From Heliocidaris erythrogramma (taxonomy: Eukaryota; Echinodermata; Echinoidea; Camarodonta; Echinometridae): 64,000 nt of DNA. Shown piece by piece: positions 1 through 10,189 of this stretch. The position numbers were made by a program, and so were the translations under genes. The notes below the pieces were generated by a model that searched no databases, was not told the DNA's origin, and saw only the letters and a program-made list of their open reading frames with translations. The stretch covers positions 48,401,813 through 48,465,812 of the forward strand of contig CM046855.1 in assembly GCA_025617745.1 (NCBI GenBank), read 5' to 3'. Position 1 is the first letter of the stretch. The number at the start of each line of letters is the position of its first letter.

Positions 1-152
1 AAGGCATTCTACATGTATTTAATCCTCGAAAACTCAAGCTACCAAATTGCAACATAATGGCAAATGTTACAGGTACATTCTGGAATTTATGATGATTATA
101 TCAAAATACAACCTTGAAACAACTGAAAATAATTATTTAATTTGACACACAC

Positions 153-238
153 CTCTTGAAGTAAGATGATGTACATTTTCCTCTCCTTCTGCTTTCCTCA
201 AGTTGCACAAGTGAGTTCACCCTTTTCTTAGTTGGTAC
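153..238 (-). CDS. possible third coding exon of the DCAF4-like gene
   Basis: On the minus strand a pyrimidine-rich stretch ends in AG at 240-239. An 86-nt open segment follows, ending at a good donor (AAGAG then GTGTGT). Read in phase 0 it gives a basic, helix-like peptide containing LVQLEESRRRG. This is the kind of charged segment that follows the conserved N-terminal block in DCAF4 proteins. The phase agrees with the preceding exon, which ends in phase 0. I cannot align it convincingly residue by residue, so it rests on splice signals, open frame and position only. The WD-repeat exons would lie to the left of the window. Confidence 0.3.
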
Positions 239-951
239 CTATGTCATTAAGTTCAAAAGGGACAAAAAATAAATTTGATATTCACAACATTTTTGGGGGG
301 AGAGGTTTAAAATAGCATGGTCCTTTTCCATCAACCAAGTAATACCAATTATGGGCAGATTACCATTTCAACTTCTGGTCAATCACGCTGCACGTCAGAG
401 CTAAGACCGTGAGTTATCATGGAGAAATTGACACTGCTCAGGTATTCATAAACGTCTCACACGCAACACAACGAGGAGAAAGTCCTGGGATATCATCCAT
501 TCAGGATTACTCTGACCAGACATCGCAGAACTTTCAGGACCATCTACTTCCCTCCTGGGTGGATCTTTTGAAGTCTTTGGGTGGTAACTGAATTATGTAA
601 GACCTGTCAGTCGTAAAAGTGAAAAAGACTCAGTGATCTCTCTGTTATCGGGTGAATAACTAAGCAGTGTCAAATGCAACATGACCACCCACAATTATAT
701 GCCTTTAACTCCAATTCTGAATTGCACAAAAACACAGTACAAAGCATATGATGCCTGAAGATATCAATTTCATCGTTACTTTCAAAAAGGGGCAGACTGG
801 TACTAGATTCTAGATATTTTGACGAAAGTTTGGTTGATGTTTTGGCTTGAAAGTCCATACTTTTCGAGATCAGACAGTCGATCAACGTAGAGTGGGCCAG
901 TCACACTAAAATCAAACTTAAATCGCCTCTGGTCATGCTCTTTATAATCAC

Positions 952-1109
952 CTTTTCTAAGGAACCCCTGGAGGTTCTTTCATCTAAGTAACTTTGCCTC
1001 TTCTTCTCAGCCTCCTTCTGACGAATAGTCTCGGTAGTAACAACGTTACCACCACTGTGTCCTGGGAGGATGCGAAAGTATCTCTTCTTCTCTTCATCGT
1101 AGTAGAAAC
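952..1109 (-). CDS. DCAF4: DCAF4-like, conserved N-terminal exon
   Basis: The minus strand encodes GFYYDEEKKRYFRILPGHSG followed by a helix with IRQKEAEKKRQ. This closely matches the block LPGFYFDPEKKRYFRLLPGH...IRQKE of vertebrate DCAF4 (formerly WDR21). DCAF4 is a WD40 protein that binds DDB1 and acts as a substrate receptor for CUL4 ubiquitin ligases. The exon is bounded by a CAG acceptor at about 1110 and an AAAAG/GTGATT donor at 951-950. The frame is also open some 45 nt upstream of the acceptor, so an earlier acceptor near 1150 is possible. The first-exon frame and this one are compatible through a phase-1 join. The gene runs leftward off the window. Confidence 0.75.
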
Positions 1110-1837
1110 CTGGTATTTGTGTTATTGAGTCAAGGAAAATACAATACTTTCTGCTTCATGAGGATTTGTTTGATGGTATTTTATATTCATATCATTCATA
1201 AAGGCAGTAACTGATCTGGAATATGGGCTCTCTAATTGCATCCTTGGTACTATTATATAAATTTCCTTTTTCTGAAGTCTGACTTGTTTTATTTTCTCAT
1301 TTTTGGCAGGATGACACTTTCATGGACTTACTGTTTGATTAATAGTATAAAAACCATACAAGCTTCACAGATAACATCAGGCTGTTTGGGGGTTGTTTTG
1401 TTCCGAATGCTTCTACTTCCAAAAAGCAGTGAAAGTGGAACACTATGCAAGGATTAGTTAAGAAAATCTTGAGACATATAACCCTCTCTCTGGAGGAAAG
1501 AATGGGAATACCACCAAGCAAACAAATAAAAATTCACTCAAACCATCCTATAATTACTGGTAAAACATTATCTTCTGTTATTACTGAAGTATCTTCTTTT
1601 ATTGATGTAGTTGTAGAGTTGATACACACACTTGCAGTACCTTGAGAGAGGTCTTCAAGAAATTTGCATAGAAATGACAAGGTCAGTCATGTAAAGGCAA
1701 AAAAATTGTGGTTATAAAAGGATTAATACCATCTAAATAAAATGAACACGTTTCTATAAATGGTAAATTTTCAAGAAATAAAGAAAGGATATCTTGCACT
1801 TTCTTCTTAGAATGCTGATTTTCCAATGGACTGCTTC

Positions 1838-2237
1838 CTCCCTGTGCACCAGAAGTAGAAGGTGTGTCAGGATTTCTGGGCTGCAACATCCTTGAACTTC
1901 TCACATTAGGTGAGCTCTTTGAAGTTGTTCTTTCGAGTTGTCTATTTTGCTCTATGGAACTCGGACAAGTTTGAGAGTTAGTCTGAAGAAAGGTTTCTCT
2001 TGATTTGTGTTTCCTTCTCCTCTTGGAAGAAGAAGAAAACTTGGAAGTTGAAAAGTCTCTTGCTGATCGGTCCACTTTGGGGTTGTGAGCCAAGCACCCT
2101 GTATCTGATGTAGATGGAGCATCTTCAAGTTGCCGAGGATTCTGTGAATGTTCCTCATCTGCATTGCTGCACATGTCCTTGGTAGATCTGGCAGATTTCT
2201 TTTTCCTCCATCTTCTCCAGCCTCTTCCTGAAGACAT
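1838..2237 (-). CDS. DCAF4: DCAF4-like, first coding exon (N-terminal Ser/Arg-rich)
   Basis: A minus-strand open frame begins MSSGRGWRRWRKKK and continues as a low-complexity Ser/Arg/Lys-rich tail reading TPSTSGAQGGSS near its end. Vertebrate DCAF4 starts in the same way: a basic N-terminus, then a disordered region with SPSTSSGTAGTSS just before the conserved LPGFYFD block. I chose the ATG at 2237 because it has A at -3 and begins the basic segment. An in-frame ATG six codons upstream (2255) is also possible. The open frame continues to 1683, but the homology logic says the exon ends earlier. Candidate donors are a phase-1 site (TCTG/GTGCAC) near 1850 and a weaker one near 1800. The 3' boundary is therefore approximate. 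Confidence 0.55.
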
Positions 2238-2401
2238 ATTTAAATACTTCAGCAATGCTAACCTGAAGTTTAATGTAAGAAATACAAGACAAGCTGGTTA
2301 TCTTTTATGAAGTGCTAAGTTAGGCTATAGGATTACTGTGTTTATGTGTCTCATTATTAGTTTGAATCTATTCTAGGATAGTGACTTATCAGACTGTGTT
2401 G

Positions 2402-2540
2402 AGAGAGGGGGGGGGGGGAGGAGATATATATATATATATTTTTTATTTTTTTATTCATTTATTTTTTGTACTTCTTAAAAAATTTGTATTAGATTGAGAG
2501 TTCTACAGAGAGAGAAAAAAGAGGAGAGAGAGAGAGAGAC
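2402..2540. repeat. low-complexity G-run, (TA)n and (GA)n
   Basis: A run of G is followed by (TA)n, a T/A-rich stretch and then (AG)n. This is simple sequence, and any short frames in it carry no meaning. Confidence 0.9.
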
Positions 2541-2572
2541 TTCACCGAGCTGACAACTGTTGATTATAACAC

Positions 2573-2914
2573 AACTCCATGCTCCAGGGAGTTCCAACAC
2601 GTTGGAGTTTGGAGCTCCAGGTACAAATATCCAAAGTTATCCTTGCCCATTAGTTTGGCTAATCGCATCGCTTAATTTCGGCTCGTAAGATAGAAATTTG
2701 TACTTACATTTCAAGAGAATTATTCTAACTATCCAGCAGGCTCTTTGATTTTACGATTTGACGATTATTTTAATGAAAAAAATGGAATTTCCTCGTCCTC
2801 GCCGATCTTTCCCCGCACTGTACCGTCGATTCAAATGATTCAAATAATGGGCGAAGACGACTATGGTTATTTGTACCTGGAGCTCCAACGCTCCGTGTTG
2901 GAGCTCCCTGGAGT
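2573..2914. mobile_element. internally deleted copy of the palindromic CTCCAGGGAGC foldback element
   Basis: The left edge carries CTCCAGGGAGTTCCAAC and the right edge carries GGAGCTCCCTGGAG. The interior matches one arm of the 5839-6419 palindrome, including GATAGAAATTTGTACTTAC and TACCGTCGATTCAAATGA. It is shorter and more diverged than that copy. I see no convincing target-site duplication, so it is the older insertion. Plain non-autonomous DNA element. Confidence 0.75.
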
Positions 2915-3101
2915 CAATACTAATAGGTTAGCATTTTTACAATACATTTTAATTTTAGCAAGTTACTGAAAAATGAAATATACGAGTTACTAATATTGGT
3001 GCTGTGTCACCCAAAATGTGATAATCACATATAGGTGAGGGTTAGGGTTAGGGTACCCAAACTATGTGATTAAATAAAATTTTAGGCACCCTGTGCGAAA
3101 G

Positions 3102-3656
3102 CACTCATAGCTACAGTCCTATACTTCGTGTGTCATACACCTCAGGCAGTCATATACACCTCAACATTTTAAAACACCACTGCACAAAAGTCACCAACAT
3201 TCACTCAAAATCGGCATTTAATTTACAAAAACCGACCCCAAAATATCCAAGAAATACAATAAATTCAACTCACCGATGTTGGAAAAGATATTTCCAAAAA
3301 TGAAATCCGTAATTTACTGTTGATTCTCGCGAAACGAGCTATCGGAGTCATTGTGTACATTTCCTGGTCGCCGCGGGCGCTGACATCTCCCCAAAAGATT
3401 TTTGTCCTTAAAAATTCGGTCCCTATGGCATACACGGAAAAGTCCCGATTTTCTGTGTGCGCGATCGTAAAGATCGATGTGCGCTTGCGATCCCGAGTTT
3501 CTTCGTGGACAAAAATTTTATTGGCCGATTTTAGTCTAAGACATCGGCAGTATGTAAACAACACGCGATCGCGAAACAAATCGGCGGGGATTTCTCCGGT
3601 TTTGGACAAGATTTTGACTTTGGATTTTGCTGAAAATATCAAAAGTTCTTCCTAAC
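3102..3656 (+). repeat. tandem unit 1 (about 555 bp)
   Basis: First direct unit. It starts CACTCATAGCTACAG and ends AAGTTCTTCCTAAC. Its first ~90 bases differ from units 2 and 3 and resemble the inverted copy instead. The remainder is nearly identical to the other units. Overlapping open frames of 125 codons (minus) and 111 codons (plus) recur in each copy. This is expected from recent duplication and is not evidence of coding. Confidence 0.85.
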
Positions 3657-4206
3657 CACTCATAGCTACATTCCTATACTTCGTGTGTAGAATCTAGGCA
3701 GTCATACGGCTCAACTTTTTCAAACACCACTGCACGAAAGTCACCAACATTCACTCAAAATCGGCATTTAATTTACAAAAACCGACCCCAAAATATCCAA
3801 GAAATACAATAAATTCAACTCACCGATGTTGGAAAAGATATTTCCAAAAATGAAATCCGTAATTTACTGTTGATTCTCGCGAAACGAGCTATCGGAGTCA
3901 TTGTGTACATTTCCTGGTCGCCGCGGGCGCTGACATCTCCCCAAAAGATTTTTGTCCTTAAAAATTCGGTCCCTATGGCGTACACGGAAAAGTCCCGATT
4001 TTCTGTGTGTGCGATCGTAAAGATCGATGTGCGCTTGCGATCCCGAGTTTCTTCGTGGACAAAAATTTTATTGGCCGATTTTAGTCTAAGACATCGGCAG
4101 TATGTAAACAACACGCGATCGCGAAACAAATTGGCGGGGATTTCTCCGGTTTTGGACAAGATTTTGACTTTGGATTTTGCTGAAAATATCAAAAGTTCTT
4201 CCTAAC
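3657..4206 (+). repeat. tandem unit 2 (550 bp)
   Basis: Second direct unit, about 99% identical by eye to units 1 and 3 over the shared part. It ends at the same CCTAAC junction with the next CACTCATAGC terminus. The tail seen in the full monomer is therefore missing. Confidence 0.88.
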
Positions 4207-4896
4207 CACTCATAGCTACATTCCTATACTTCGTGTGTAGAATCTAGGCAGTCATACGGCTCAACTTTTTCAAACACCACTGCACAAAAGTCACCAACAT
4301 TCACTCAAAATCGGCATTTAATTTACAAAAACCGACCCCAAAATATCCAAGAAATACAATAAATTCAACTCACCGATGTTGGAAAAGATATTTCCAAAAA
4401 TGAAATCCGTAATTTACTGTTGATTCTCGCGAAACGAGCTATCGGAGTCATTGTGTACATTTCCTGGTCGCCGCGGGCGCTGACATCTCCCCAAAAGATT
4501 TTTGTCCTTAAAAATTCGGTCCCTATGGCGTACACGGAAAAGTCCCGATTTTCTGTGTGCGCGATCGTAAAGATCGATGTGCGCTTGCGATCCCGAGTTT
4601 CTTCGTGGACAAAAATTTTATTGGCCGATTTTAGTCTAAGACATCTGCAGTATGTAAACAACACGCGATCGCGAAACAAATCGGCGGGGATTTCTCCGGT
4701 TTTGGACAAGATTTTGACTTTGGATTTTGCTGAAAATATCAAAAGTTCTTCCTAACGGCCATTTGAGGTAGGAGTGAGATTTTTAAGGGCTTAATTTGAA
4801 AGCAAGTATTTAAAATATTTATCTTATTTTTCCCCCATACCTTTAGTACATGCGACAGAAAATACCAACTATTTTACAGTAATGTAGCCATGAGTG
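4207..4896 (+). mobile_element. full-length 690-bp monomer of the tandem element
   Basis: It runs from CACTCATAGCTACATTCC to TAATGTAGCCATGAGTG, so both ends carry the inverted terminal motif CACTCATRGCTACA. It contains the 550-bp unit plus a ~140-bp AT-rich tail (GGCCATTTGAGGTAGG ... TTGGTATTTTC on the other strand). This shows that the 550-bp units are monomers lacking the tail. Confidence 0.75.
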
Positions 4897-5144
4897 TTCC
4901 TAACGGCCATTTGAGGTAGTAAGAAAAAAAATTTACTAGGAGTGAGATTTTTAAGGGCTGAAATTGAAAGCAAGTATTTAAAAAAGTTTTTATAACTTTC
5001 TACATTTTGTATCTTAACGAACTGATAACTTAAAATCTAAAGAATGATACTTAAGTATCAGTTTGCCCACAAAAACCTCCATTTCAAACAAAATTACATC
5101 TGTATCCCCAATACCCAGTATACACACATGTATATGATCCTAAT
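4897..5144. other. spacer between direct and inverted monomers
   Basis: The spacer opens with a second copy of the monomer tail start (CCTAACGGCCATTTGAGGTA), then becomes unrelated AT-rich sequence. No frame or structure stands out. Confidence 0.7.
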
Positions 5145-5835
5145 CACTCACGGGTACATTTCTGTAAAATAGTTGGTATTTTCTGTCGCATGTACTAAAG
5201 GTATGGGGGAAAAAATAAGATAAATATTTTAAATACTTGCTTTCAAATTCAGCCCTTAAAAATCTCACTCCTACCTCAAATGGCCGTTAGGAAGAACTTT
5301 TGATATTTTCAGCAAAATCCAAAGTCAAAATCTTGTCCAAAACCGGAGAAATCCCCGCCGATTTGTTTCGCGATCGCGTGTTGTTTACAAACTGCCGATG
5401 TCTTAGACTAAAATCGGCCAATACAATTTTTGTCCACGAAGAAACTCGGGATCGCAAGCGCACATCGATCTTTACGATCGCGCACACAGAAAATCGGAAC
5501 TTTTCCGTGTATGCCATAGGGACCGAATTTTTGAGGACAAAACTCTTTTGGGGAGATGTCAGCGCCCGCGGCGACCAGGAAATGTACACAATGACTCCGA
5601 TAGCTCGTTTCGCGAGAATCAACAGTAAATTACGGATTTGATTTTTGAAAATATCTTTTCCAACATTGGTGAGTTGAATTTATTGTATTTCTTGGATATT
5701 TTGGGGTCGGTTTTTGAAAATTAAATGCCGATTTTGAGTGAATATTGGTGACTTTTGTGCAGTGGTGTTTTAAAAAGATGAGGTGTATGACTGCCTACAT
5801 TATACACACGAAGTATAGGAATGTAGCTATGAGTG
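5145..5835 (-). mobile_element. inverted full-length monomer (about 690 bp)
   Basis: Reverse complement of the 4207-4896 monomer, from CACTCACGGGTACATT to TGTAGCTATGAGTG. Together with the direct units it makes a long foldback: arms of nearly 700 bp around a ~250-bp loop. Confidence 0.85.
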
Positions 5836-5838
5836 AAT

Positions 5839-6419
5839 TAACTCCAGGGAGCTCCAACGCGCAGCGTTGGAGCTCCAGGTACAACTATCCAAAGTCGACC
5901 TAGCCCATTTTATGGCTAAAAGCATCGCTTAATTTCAGCAGGTAAGATAGAAATTTGTACTTACACTTCAAGAAAATTACAGTAACTATGTAGCAGGATC
6001 TTTGATTTTACGATTTAACGATTGTTTCGATGAAAAAAATGGAATTTCCTCGCCGAGCCGATCTTTTCCCCGTACTGTACCGTCGATTCAAATGACTCGA
6101 TCGCAATGTGTGTAATGTGTACCGTATATACGTCGCTGACTCGATCACAAAGTGCGATCGAGTCATTTGAATCGACGGTACAGTACGGGGAAAAGATCGG
6201 CTCGGCAAGGAAATTCCATTTTTTTCATCGAAAAAATCGTTAAATCGTAAAATCAAAGAGCCTGCTACATAGTTACTGTAATTCTCTTGAAGTGTAAGTA
6301 CAAATTTCTATCTTACCTGCCGAAATTAAGCGATGCTTTTAGCCATAAAATGGGCTAGGTCGACTTTGGATAGTTGTACCTGGAGCTCCAACGCTGCGCG
6401 TTGGAGCTCCCTGGAGTTA
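5839..6419. mobile_element. 581-bp palindromic MITE with 9-bp target duplication
   Basis: The two halves are inverted copies of about 270 bp around a centre near 6120. The ends are TAACTCCAGGGAGC and GCTCCCTGGAGTTA. Direct repeats TGAGTGAAT flank it exactly (5830-5838 and 6420-6428). Each tip also contains a smaller hairpin (GGAGCTCCAACGC...GCGTTGGAGCTCC). Long inverted repeats with a 9-bp duplication fit Mutator-like or foldback elements. It inserted three bases past the end of the inverted 690-bp monomer, so it is younger than that element. Confidence 0.85.
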
Positions 6420-6619
6420 TGAGTGAATATGACCATTGCTTGCTGATGTGAATATGACCATTGCTTGCTGATGTGCTATTACCTCCGTTCTGCTGGGTTT
6501 TTTTTTATATCCTATTCCTAGGTAGGATTCTTGCCAATTTGAGGATTACTGGGCATATTAGCTATAATAGCCGAAAATACCAACTATTTTACAGTAATGT
6601 AGCCATGGGTGTGCGAAAG

Positions 6620-6974
6620 TAAATTAGCGCCAGAAATTCTATGGCTATATATCGACCAGCTCCGCGTCCCGGCCCGGCTAGACCCGGCGCAAACTCCACA
6701 TGAAAAACCCCTAACAAAATTCTCAGCATGTGGGACCTCCACACCAGACTCTAAACAACTTACACAGTTATTCACAATTTACTCGTCCTTAATCTTAATA
6801 ATCACTGCAAAGCTGCATACTCACGTTATATAGAATGCAAATCGTCGGTTTCATTGAGAAAGTGGTTATTTTTTCACAATCAGGTACGGTACACATACCC
6901 TAATTCTCAAAGTCAAAGTCAGTGATCTTTCAATGGAAGGATAGGGCGCTCGCTATATGCGCAGAGTATAGTCA
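6620..6974. other. no gene seen
   Basis: Unique-looking AT-rich sequence between two elements. The short open frames on both strands are not supported by composition or motifs. Confidence 0.5.
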
Positions 6975-7507
6975 TAGTTGTTGTTGTTGTTGTTGTAGAA
7001 AAAAAGGCACTTTTGACAAACTAGTGTCCTTTGTGTCAGTTGCTATACAAGTCCGAGATGACCACTGTACTTAAAAAAGTTTGGCTGATGGTACTATAGA
7101 GAGCAGGCATTTAGCTGCATCAATAGCTTTACATACTAAAAGCTTTGTTATCCATTGAATAAGATAATGAAATGATGTTGGGCTTTAAATATTCTCTACT
7201 TGGTTTGTTAAAATAGAACACCAAACAGATGTTGCAGAAGTATTACAATGTATATTCCTTTTCAACATTATATGCTCATGTGGAAAATATTTTATAAACA
7301 TATTTGAATTACGATTGATTCTTAAAGGCATGTTTTGGAAGATATTTTATGAAAATTGTACTAGTAGAAATGATTGATAAAATTTTATGCTAATGATTTA
7401 TTCTATGACTGACCTACCGACTGACTATTTATACATGTATAGCTACTGGCACACAGGACTCTAGTGGTCAAAAGTGCCATTCCTTTTACTACAACAACAA
7501 CAACTAC
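6975..7507. mobile_element. MITE with about 70-bp terminal inverted repeats
   Basis: The left arm (to about 7046) holds (GTT)n, GTAGAAAAAAAGGCACTTTT and GTGTCAGTTGCTATA. The right arm (7438-7507) is its inverse, ending in (CAA)n CTAC. The interior is AT-rich without coding potential. The target duplication is unclear. Confidence 0.75.
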
Positions 7508-7559
7508 TTTAAAAAAAAAGTCAACTCGTCAAAGTCTCGTGATTTGGTAGTGAGGATTC

Positions 7560-8425
7560 GACTCGTCTCTCCGTTAGTTTACATATTCTCTATAATTACA
7601 CATTTATTCCACTGTTAAAAATAAATTGAACTATATGAATCAGTTTTGACTTTTCTTTAAATAAGTTTGCAAGTGTTAATTGATTCCGTGTGTAATTCAT
7701 CCTTTTTAGTAATAGACTCCTTTCTTCTTCATATTTTTGACAGTTTATTAATACATGTTCAACATCATCATATATCAAGCACTCATCGCACAGACCATTC
7801 GGGTGTTTACCTATTTTAAATTGATAGCTTTTGAGGCTCCAAAATCTATTAATAACTACTTCTTGCCATCTCTTCATTGACACAAGTTTATGTCTTAAGG
7901 TTACATTTCTTTCAATTCGTTTATAATTCTTATTTTTAGACTCATTCCATTGTACTTGCCATTTTCCTTTTAATTTTGCTTTTAGTGTGTGTTTAACTTC
8001 TGTGATTGTTAATGGTAAAGTTATATCAATATTCTGTTTTTTACTAGCTCGTTTTGCCAGTAGGTCTGCCTCTTCATTTCCGCGGATTCCAGAATGTCCA
8101 GGAATCCATTCAAAAACCACCCTGCAATTCTGATTATGAATATTTAGTAACATTAATCTTTAATATATCACATACTAGTTTATTATCAGGATTAAACTGC
8201 GAAATAGCTTGAATGGCACTTTAAGCAATCCATAAAAATACACACATGTACAGGCTGATATTCTTCAATCCATTCAAGTGCCATGAGCACAGCAAAAAGT
8301 TCTGCTGTAATGGAAGTATTATCATTTAAACGTACATGCTTGGAGCATTTAAAAAACGGAATATAAATGCTACTCCCTGTAGTATTTCTATTCGGATCAA
8401 ATGATCCAGTATAGTCATAGACAAA
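7560..8425 (-). mobile_element. 3' fragment of an RNase H-bearing LINE (I/Jockey-like)
   Basis: Minus-strand peptides read YTGSFD...TAELFAVLMALEWI and then VFEWIPGHSGIRGNEEADLL, the order of motifs in a LINE RNase H domain. A Cys/His cluster CDECLIYDDVEHVLINC near the end is typical of ORF2 C-termini. The longest single frame is 7596-8153. Upstream parts lie in other frames, with shifts near 8220 and 8150, so the copy is broken. It is 5'-truncated: no reverse transcriptase is present. The sequence past the stop to about 7560 is the 3' UTR. Confidence 0.8.
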
Positions 8426-8466
8426 TTAAAACTAGTATAGTACGAGTGTGTCGATCCGTCTTTCGG

Positions 8467-8493
8467 ATGGGGGGGGGGGGGGGGGGGGGGGGA
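8467..8493 (+). repeat. long poly-G tract
   Basis: More than 20 consecutive G beside CTTTCGGAT. Part of a window-wide pattern of long G or C homopolymers. Confidence 0.95.
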
Positions 8494-8499
8494 ACAGCC

Positions 8500-9459
8500 T
8501 AGTAGGCTCCCATGACTTGCTTGCTACCCTCGCTCGTTCTTACAGTATATAATGAAATCAAGTAGATTGCATAAACTATATCGGCGTAATCCTAAAGAAA
8601 ACGACAGGGTTTACAAATTAAAAGATCATACGACATTCCCAAAAATGAACTTGCTGTTGTCAGTTTCATTTTTCATTATATCCTGTAAATAAGGACTTCA
8701 GCATTAGGGGAAAAAAAGGCTGAAAATTTTTGCTCGCTCGCTCGCACATGAATCATTAGACCATTAGGGCCTACAACTGCTGGTTGAATTAGGGAAGCTG
8801 AAGTAATGACCAGAACCACAATAAAAAGGAAGAAGGTGATGCTTGATAATGACTAAATTAATTAGACTGTATAGGGTAATACCAATGTCACAATGTCCCT
8901 TTTCGCTTTATGTTCACCCCTTTTAGGTGCCCCTTTTTTCGCCCAATAGTGCCTTTTTTTGCTGGTGCCCCCCCCCCCTTGAAAGACACTCCGCCGCCCC
9001 TGCGCCCCAAATATAGGATAAAGTTAAACAGCATTTGCAAAGGTACAACTTTTGAAAGAAATCTCAACTTCAGGTAGCCTTGCTGAATTTCTCGACTCTT
9101 TCTCAAGCCTATATATAGGGTTTTCGTTAGTTTCGCTCCCGATTGTAGTAGTGAGTGAATAGAAAACCGTTTATCAATGTATAAAATTCGAGCTTCTCTA
9201 CCGCTCAATTGCAGTGGTCAATTGCAAAATTTCCTGGGTAAAATGGACAAGAAATTGCGTTTTAGAGTTAAAAATTGAAAAATTTGCCGCTCGGTTGCTT
9301 TGCTCCCTCGCTTGTACAATAACGTAGATCAGTTTGGGCACTTCGGGTTTGGGTAACTTCATTGTTTGCCCCGGGCGCCATAATTCCTAGATACGCCACT
9401 GTCTTCGCTCCCTCGCCGGTCATCCCCCACCCAATCATGAACACGGGGCGACACCCTGG
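8500..9459. other. decayed repeats, no gene seen
   Basis: AT-rich sequence with short C-runs and fragments such as GACACTCCGCCGCCCCTGCG near 8985 that look like ends of old MITEs. The 106-codon minus frame near 8888-9208 has simple-sequence composition and no recognisable motif. Confidence 0.4.
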
Positions 9460-9666
9460 AAATAGGGTTCGTAATTCCGAAAATGAAATAGGATTCATAA
9501 TTCCGAAAATGAAATGGGGTTCATAATTCCGAAAATGAAATAGGGTTCGTAATTCCGAAAATGAAATCGGGTTCGTAATTTCGAAAATGAAATAGGGTTC
9601 ATAATTCCGAAAATGAAATAGGGTTCGTAATTCCGAAAATGAAATAGGATTCATAATTCCGAAAAA
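9460..9666. repeat. 26-bp minisatellite, about 8 units
   Basis: Eight head-to-tail units of GGGTTCGTAATTCCGAAAAT plus GAAATA, each differing by 0-3 bases. The minus-strand frame through it is only a repeat artefact. A single inverted copy recurs near 10134-10175, on the other side of the foldback described next. Confidence 0.9.
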
Positions 9667-9667
9667 C

Positions 9668-10048
9668 AGAGAGATAAAAGAGAAAAGAAAACTATTATAC
9701 AGAATAAGAACGAGTGAATTATCTGGCGGCCGCCGGATAATTCTTTTTTTCCTTATGTCATTCTTTGTTTTTCTTTCTGTCTTCTTCTCTTTCTATCTTC
9801 CCTTATGTTATGTTGTAGATATAAAGAGGAAATGAAAGAAGGATAATAACAAAGAATAACATTAGGAAAAATAGAAAAGGAGGAAGATAGAAGGAAAAAC
9901 AAAGAATGGCATAAGAAAGAGGAAATGAAAGAAGGATAAAAACATAGAATAACATAAGGATAACATAAGGATAACATAAGGAAAGAATTATCCGGCGGCC
10001 GCCAGATAATTCTTGTTCTGTAATAGTTTTCTTTTCTCTTCTATCTCT
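9668..10048. mobile_element. foldback structure with NotI-containing inverted arms
   Basis: The left arm (9668-9765) and right arm (9960-10048) are inverted copies. They share GAATTATCTGGCGGCCGCC, AACTATTATACAGAATAAGA and a purine-rich AGAGATAAAAGAGAAAAG stretch. The loop (9766-9959) is itself purine/pyrimidine biased with smaller inverted repeats. With the minisatellite and its inverted remnant, the whole foldback may span 9460-10185. Confidence 0.7.
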
Positions 10049-10189
10049 CTCCCTTTTGTTGGATCCTTAGTCGTTTTGGTTCCTACCACAACCCCCCCCC
10101 CCCCCTCCCCTCCCTCCTTTTTAGCGGCTTATTTCATTTTCGGAATTATGGACCCTATTTCATTTTTGGAATTGCCCAAATTGCATGGA

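Larger units (their letters stand above)
3102..6611. mobile_element. composite tandem/inverted element with 8-bp target duplication
   Basis: Outer ends are CACTCATAGCTACA (3102) and TGTAGCCATGGGTG (to 6611), near-inverted repeats of each other. Both are flanked by TGCGAAAG (3094-3101 and 6612-6619), an 8-bp target-site duplication. Inside are three direct copies of a ~550-bp unit, a spacer, one inverted full-length copy, the inserted palindrome at 5839-6419, and a decayed right end. An 8-bp duplication fits hAT-type transposition. Sea-urchin foldback (TU) elements are also reported with 8-bp duplications, as I recall. No transposase is visible, so it is non-autonomous. Confidence 0.65.

Noticed and set aside
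409-591. 60-codon plus-strand frame near the left edge
   Set aside because: No homology recognised; lies opposite the DCAF4-like gene region without splice support.
3030-3055. GGGTTAGGGTTAGGG, telomere-like repeats
   Set aside because: Only two to three units; too short to claim an interstitial telomere.
9460-9666. Regular 26-bp repeats that could suggest a CRISPR array
   Set aside because: There are no spacers between units and the genome is eukaryotic; it is a minisatellite.
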